Below, in pieces: positions 59,787-64,000 of a stretch of 64,000 nt of DNA. Source of the stretch: Bacillus tequilensis KCTC 13622 (GTDB lineage Bacteria > Bacillota > Bacilli > Bacillales > Bacillaceae); the NCBI RefSeq assembly GCF_000507145.1, contig NZ_AYTO01000007.1, positions 1-64,000 of the forward strand. The letters run 5' to 3'. The notes beneath the pieces are model-generated. The model made no database searches, was not told the DNA's origin, and worked only from the letters and a program-made list of their open reading frames with translations. Position 1 is the stretch's first letter. Each line of letters opens with the position of its first letter. The position numbers were made by a program, and so were the translations under genes.

Positions 59787-60944
59787 TTATAGCACATTCG
59801 CAATCTTCGACATGGTTTCAGAAAGAGTCGTCAGCTTTGTGCTCAGCTCTCTGATTTGATCTTCACTTAATTTATCATAAGACGTGTAGGACTGATCATT
59901 TGTTTTGTATTTTGCCATTAAAATTTCAAATTCACTGAACTCTTTGTCCAGTTTTTCCGTCAGGTCAGAGTGATCTTTCACAAGCGCGCTTTTTACTGTT
60001 TGATAAACAGCCTCGGAGCCTTCCACATTCGCCATAAGGTCGGCTAAATCAATTCGTGAGTAACGCTCTTCTTCTCCCGTGATTTTCGAAATGCCGGCTT
60101 CGTTTAGAAGCTCCATCGCGCCTGCTACCATTTGTTCAGGTGTTAATTTCAGTGCTTCAATTGAACCGTCAAGCTCTTTTACATCCTTGAGAAGCTGGTC
60201 AGCTGCTGCCTTTTCCCCGGAAATATCTTGATCCTTCCAGATGGCTTTCTCAAGCTTATGGAAACCTGTCCATTTCCCCCCTTCTTCAACATCGTTTTCA
60301 CGGGCATCAATTTTCGGATCAAGATCTCCGAGGCTTTCAGCGATCGGTTCGATTCGCTCGTAATAAACACGCGCTTTTGCATATAATGTTTTAGATTTTT
60401 CGATATTGCCGGACTTCACGGCGTTTGTAAATGTTTCAGTCGCTTTGACAAGCTGATCGCTCTGTTCTTTGACATATTCTTTATATTCGTCCGCTGCTTT
60501 CGCCAGCTGATCACTTGCCTTTTTGCTGCTCTTTTTCGCATCTGTCAAGTCTTCTAAGGACGCTTTCAGTGACTCGGATTCTGTCTTGATTTTGTCTGTA
60601 TCCGGCTTGTCTTTCTGCGCTTCTGTGTAGATTGGCTGAAGGTGCTTTTCGATTTCGGTATATTCAAACGGATAGTCGCCGCGAATGTCATTTTCAAAGG
60701 AAAGCCAGTAGCTGTTTAACTCTTTCCCTTTCTTTTCAATCTCTTTTTGGTCGCCTTTTTCCGCTGAATCATTCAGCTTGGAAATGATGGTTTCCATTTT
60801 ATCTACAGATGCAGCGATCTCGTTCGTGACCCCGCTTTTTTCAGATGGAGCTTTTTCTTTGGTTGAGGATGTGTCATTGGCTCCGCAGCCCGCGCACAGC
60901 GCAAGGATGCATCCGGCTGATACAGCGATTTTTATAACATTCAT
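59787..60944 (-). CDS. efeO: Iron-binding lipoprotein EfeO/EfeM
   Basis: A 385-residue peptidase-M75-type EfeM/EfeO lipoprotein. The signal ends in the lipobox LCAGC (Cys20). The M75 domain fills the C-terminal half with a GGKWTGFHKLEKAIW block and HXXE (FHKLE). A lysine- and glutamate-rich linker of about 150 residues is present instead of a CUP domain. The ATG overlaps the efeU stop by 4 bp. It feeds iron to EfeU and contacts EfeB. Confidence 0.93.
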   Translation of the reverse strand: MNVIKIAVSAGCILALCAGCGANDTSSTKEKAPSEKSGVTNEIAASVDKMETIISKLNDSAEKGDQKEIEKKGKELNSYWLSFENDIRGDYPFEYTEIEKHLQPIYTEAQKDKPDTDKIKTESESLKASLEDLTDAKKSSKKASDQLAKAADEYKEYVKEQSDQLVKATETFTNAVKSGNIEKSKTLYAKARVYYERIEPIAESLGDLDPKIDARENDVEEGGKWTGFHKLEKAIWKDQDISGEKAAADQLLKDVKELDGSIEALKLTPEQMVAGAMELLNEAGISKITGEEERYSRIDLADLMANVEGSEAVYQTVKSALVKDHSDLTEKLDKEFSEFEILMAKYKTNDQSYTSYDKLSEDQIRELSTKLTTLSETMSKIANVL

Positions 60945-62386
60945 TTTGTCAGTTCCTTTCCATTTGTAAAATGTTTTGCCGCTTCTGAAACAAGTGCAAT
61001 CAGTAAAAAAAGTAAAACCAGCATTTGCGGAATTGCGCTGTACACGGAGGGATAAATCCCCAACACCGATACAGACGGCAGCCAGCTTTCTGCTTCAGAC
61101 GGAAGAATGCCCGCCAGCTGCAGGCTGTGAACGCCTGTTCCGAGAAATTTCACGCACATATACAGGACGACTGCCATGGACAGCAGGAAAAACGGCTTCA
61201 ATGGGATACGCATGCCGAGCTTAATCATCAGAACACCGACGATGACGAGAACGATAAGCCCCGCGGCAGTTCCGCCGATCAGCTCAGTGAGCGGAAGCTT
61301 TCCGACAAGCCCGATGAAAAAGATGACCGTTTCCAGTCCTTCTCTTACAACGGCCAGAAATGCAATGAGGGCAAAGGAAAGCAGGCTTCGTTTTTTCAGA
61401 GCTTGTGACTGCTGGATATTGATTTTCTCTCTCCATTTATCCATTGAGGCGTTTCTGTGCAGCCATACTCCGACATATAACAGCATGACAGCTGACAGTA
61501 CGCCGGTGATTCCGCCAAGCAAGAAATTGTTTTCTCCGAATACGGCGGAGGAGAACAGAAGCGTGACACCGATGCCGGCTGCCAGAGAAACTGCCATGCC
61601 GGCGGACGCCCCGCCCCAGATCCATGCCGAGGAACGCGTGACACGGGCTTTTTTTGTCATGGTTAAAAGCGCCCCAATGACAAGCAGGGCCTCCATCCCT
61701 TCACGAATTGGGATCAGCGCCGCATCCCACCAGCTGTAGCTGCTTGAGGCGATCGGCTCAAGCAATTGAATCATTTCATCTATTTGCTTCGATACCTTTT
61801 CGGGATGGCTGCCGATCTCAGCCTTCATCAGCGCAAGATGTTCCTCTGACGTCGTATAGGCTTCTTTCGATTGAGAAACGACGTCTCCCTCAACAGCGAG
61901 CCAGGATGTAATTAAATTGTCGATTGCGGATGACGCTTCATCCAATTGTTTTTTTTCTATTAACTGTTTCGTGTCTTTCAAACTTTGTATATAGGCTGTT
62001 AAGGACGCTCTTGATTGATCCGAGGAGGTCTTTTTGAGCACGACAGCCTGCTGATAGGTTTCTAAATGAGAAGACAGTTCTTCAAGCTGTGTTTTCAGCT
62101 TGGCCGCGTCTTGATTGAGAAAAGAAAGAGAAATCATCGCGATATTCGAGTTCATTTTGCTGTAGGAAGAAAGATTTTCCTTCTTAATAGAAGGTGCTTC
62201 TTTTTTCCACTTTGCTTTGAAGGTTTCAAACGTTTGTTGTGCCGAGTCCATATCTCCATCTTTTACGGATTTGATCATTTGCTTGTTTAATTGAACCAGC
62301 GCATCGACCGGATCGTCTTCCGCATGCGCCGCAGAACCGAAAACCATCAACAAGGTGAATAAAATAAGTGCCAGCCCCCGAGTCAT
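60941..62386 (-). CDS. efeU: Iron permease EfeU (FTR1 family)
   Basis: A 481-residue protein: a signal and extracellular helical region (1-240) followed by seven membrane segments with two REXXE iron motifs, REGMEALL and REGLETVI. This is the oxidase-dependent Ftr1/EfeU layout with an N-terminal M75-like extension seen in Bacillus. Two ATGs are adjacent (62389 and 62386); the inner is favoured by spacing to AGAGGAGG. First gene of efeUOB, with a Fur box upstream. Confidence 0.94.
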   Translation of the reverse strand: MTRGLALILFTLLMVFGSAAHAEDDPVDALVQLNKQMIKSVKDGDMDSAQQTFETFKAKWKKEAPSIKKENLSSYSKMNSNIAMISLSFLNQDAAKLKTQLEELSSHLETYQQAVVLKKTSSDQSRASLTAYIQSLKDTKQLIEKKQLDEASSAIDNLITSWLAVEGDVVSQSKEAYTTSEEHLALMKAEIGSHPEKVSKQIDEMIQLLEPIASSSYSWWDAALIPIREGMEALLVIGALLTMTKKARVTRSSAWIWGGASAGMAVSLAAGIGVTLLFSSAVFGENNFLLGGITGVLSAVMLLYVGVWLHRNASMDKWREKINIQQSQALKKRSLLSFALIAFLAVVREGLETVIFFIGLVGKLPLTELIGGTAAGLIVLVIVGVLMIKLGMRIPLKPFFLLSMAVVLYMCVKFLGTGVHSLQLAGILPSEAESWLPSVSVLGIYPSVYSAIPQMLVLLFLLIALVSEAAKHFTNGKELTK

Positions 62387-62403
62387 CATGTTCCTCCTCT
62401 AAC

Positions 62404-62422
62404 TGAAAATGATTATCATTAT
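62404..62422 (-). promoter_or_regulatory. Fur box of efeUOB
   Basis: On the minus strand AATGATAATCATTTTCA gives the classical GATAATGATAATC-type Fur box (7-1-7 pattern TGATAAT-C-ATTTTCA). It lies 18 bp before the efeU start. Iron-replete Fur would repress the operon. Confidence 0.85.
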
Positions 62423-62494
62423 ATATCATAATCATAGCCAGTTCCTGTTCTTTGTCAATTAAAATTTGAAAATTAAAAACCTTGATGCCACAGC

Positions 62495-62529
62495 AAAAAG
62501 GCCGCCCTTTACAGGACAGCCTTTTGAAA
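62495..62529 (-). terminator. Terminator after thiE
   Basis: On the minus strand AAAGGCTGTCC and GGGCGGCCTTTTT pair with one wobble, 13 bp past the stop. Confidence 0.88.
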
Positions 62530-62541
62530 GAAGAGGAACGT

Positions 62542-64000
<1,459 letters not shown>

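Noticed and set aside
61176-61739. A 187-codon frame antisense to efeU
   Set aside because: A mirror of efeU codon structure; no ribosome site and low-complexity composition.

Overview
This window is core chromosome of a Bacillus subtilis-group bacterium. The gene order matches what I recall of the B. subtilis stretch running from just downstream of thrZ to thiM. This includes bacilysin (bacA-G), sps spore-coat polysaccharide, sacTPA, vpr, the qoxABCD oxidase, galKT, slrA and efeUOB. Protein sequences are close to, but not identical with, the 168 versions I remember (Vpr and BacC differ at scattered residues), so a sister species or subspecies is more likely than strain 168. I cannot name the species from the sequence alone. 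No tRNA, rRNA, CRISPR array, prophage or insertion sequence was seen.

Layout. 1-366: tandem T-box leader of a threonyl-tRNA synthetase gene (minus strand, gene outside the window). 367-9685: drug-efflux pair mmr-ywgB, ywgA-ywfO-ywzC, rsfA, ywfM, lipL, cysL, pta. 9957-17539: hemQ, then the bacilysin locus, with bacG facing bacABCDEF. 17691-19926: ywfA, a scar where roc (arginine/proline catabolism) genes are expected, and bslB. 20241-26831: a shortened sps operon and the divergent gerQ. 26877-35000: ywdK-ywdA housekeeping and membrane genes including ung and pdxK. 35060-39410: sucrose operon sacT-sacP-sacA and ywcI. 39411-46315: a DnaA-box cluster, vpr, ywcH, nfrA, rodA, ywcE. 46358-53850: qoxABCD, ywzA, galKT. 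53934-57795: ywcD-ywcC / slrA, ywcB-ywcA. 57827-64000: ywbO, efeUOB with a Fur box, thiE and truncated thiM.

The most interesting signal is reductive evolution. At three places a gene or block known from B. subtilis 168 has been lost and a readable scar is left: rocA (19170-19330), spsC-spsF with a broken spsG (23242-23766), and the last 29 codons of a formate/nitrite-type transporter resembling ywcJ (38110-38199). The second signal is regulatory DNA: a cluster of exact and near-exact DnaA boxes before and inside the start of vpr, a tandem T-box, a consensus cre element directly before ywcE, and palindromes that look like autoregulatory operators for YwgB (Rrf2), the PadR-family gene and YwcC (TetR). 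I found no wholly undescribed multi-gene system. All functional calls come from remembered family knowledge and visible motifs, not from searches.
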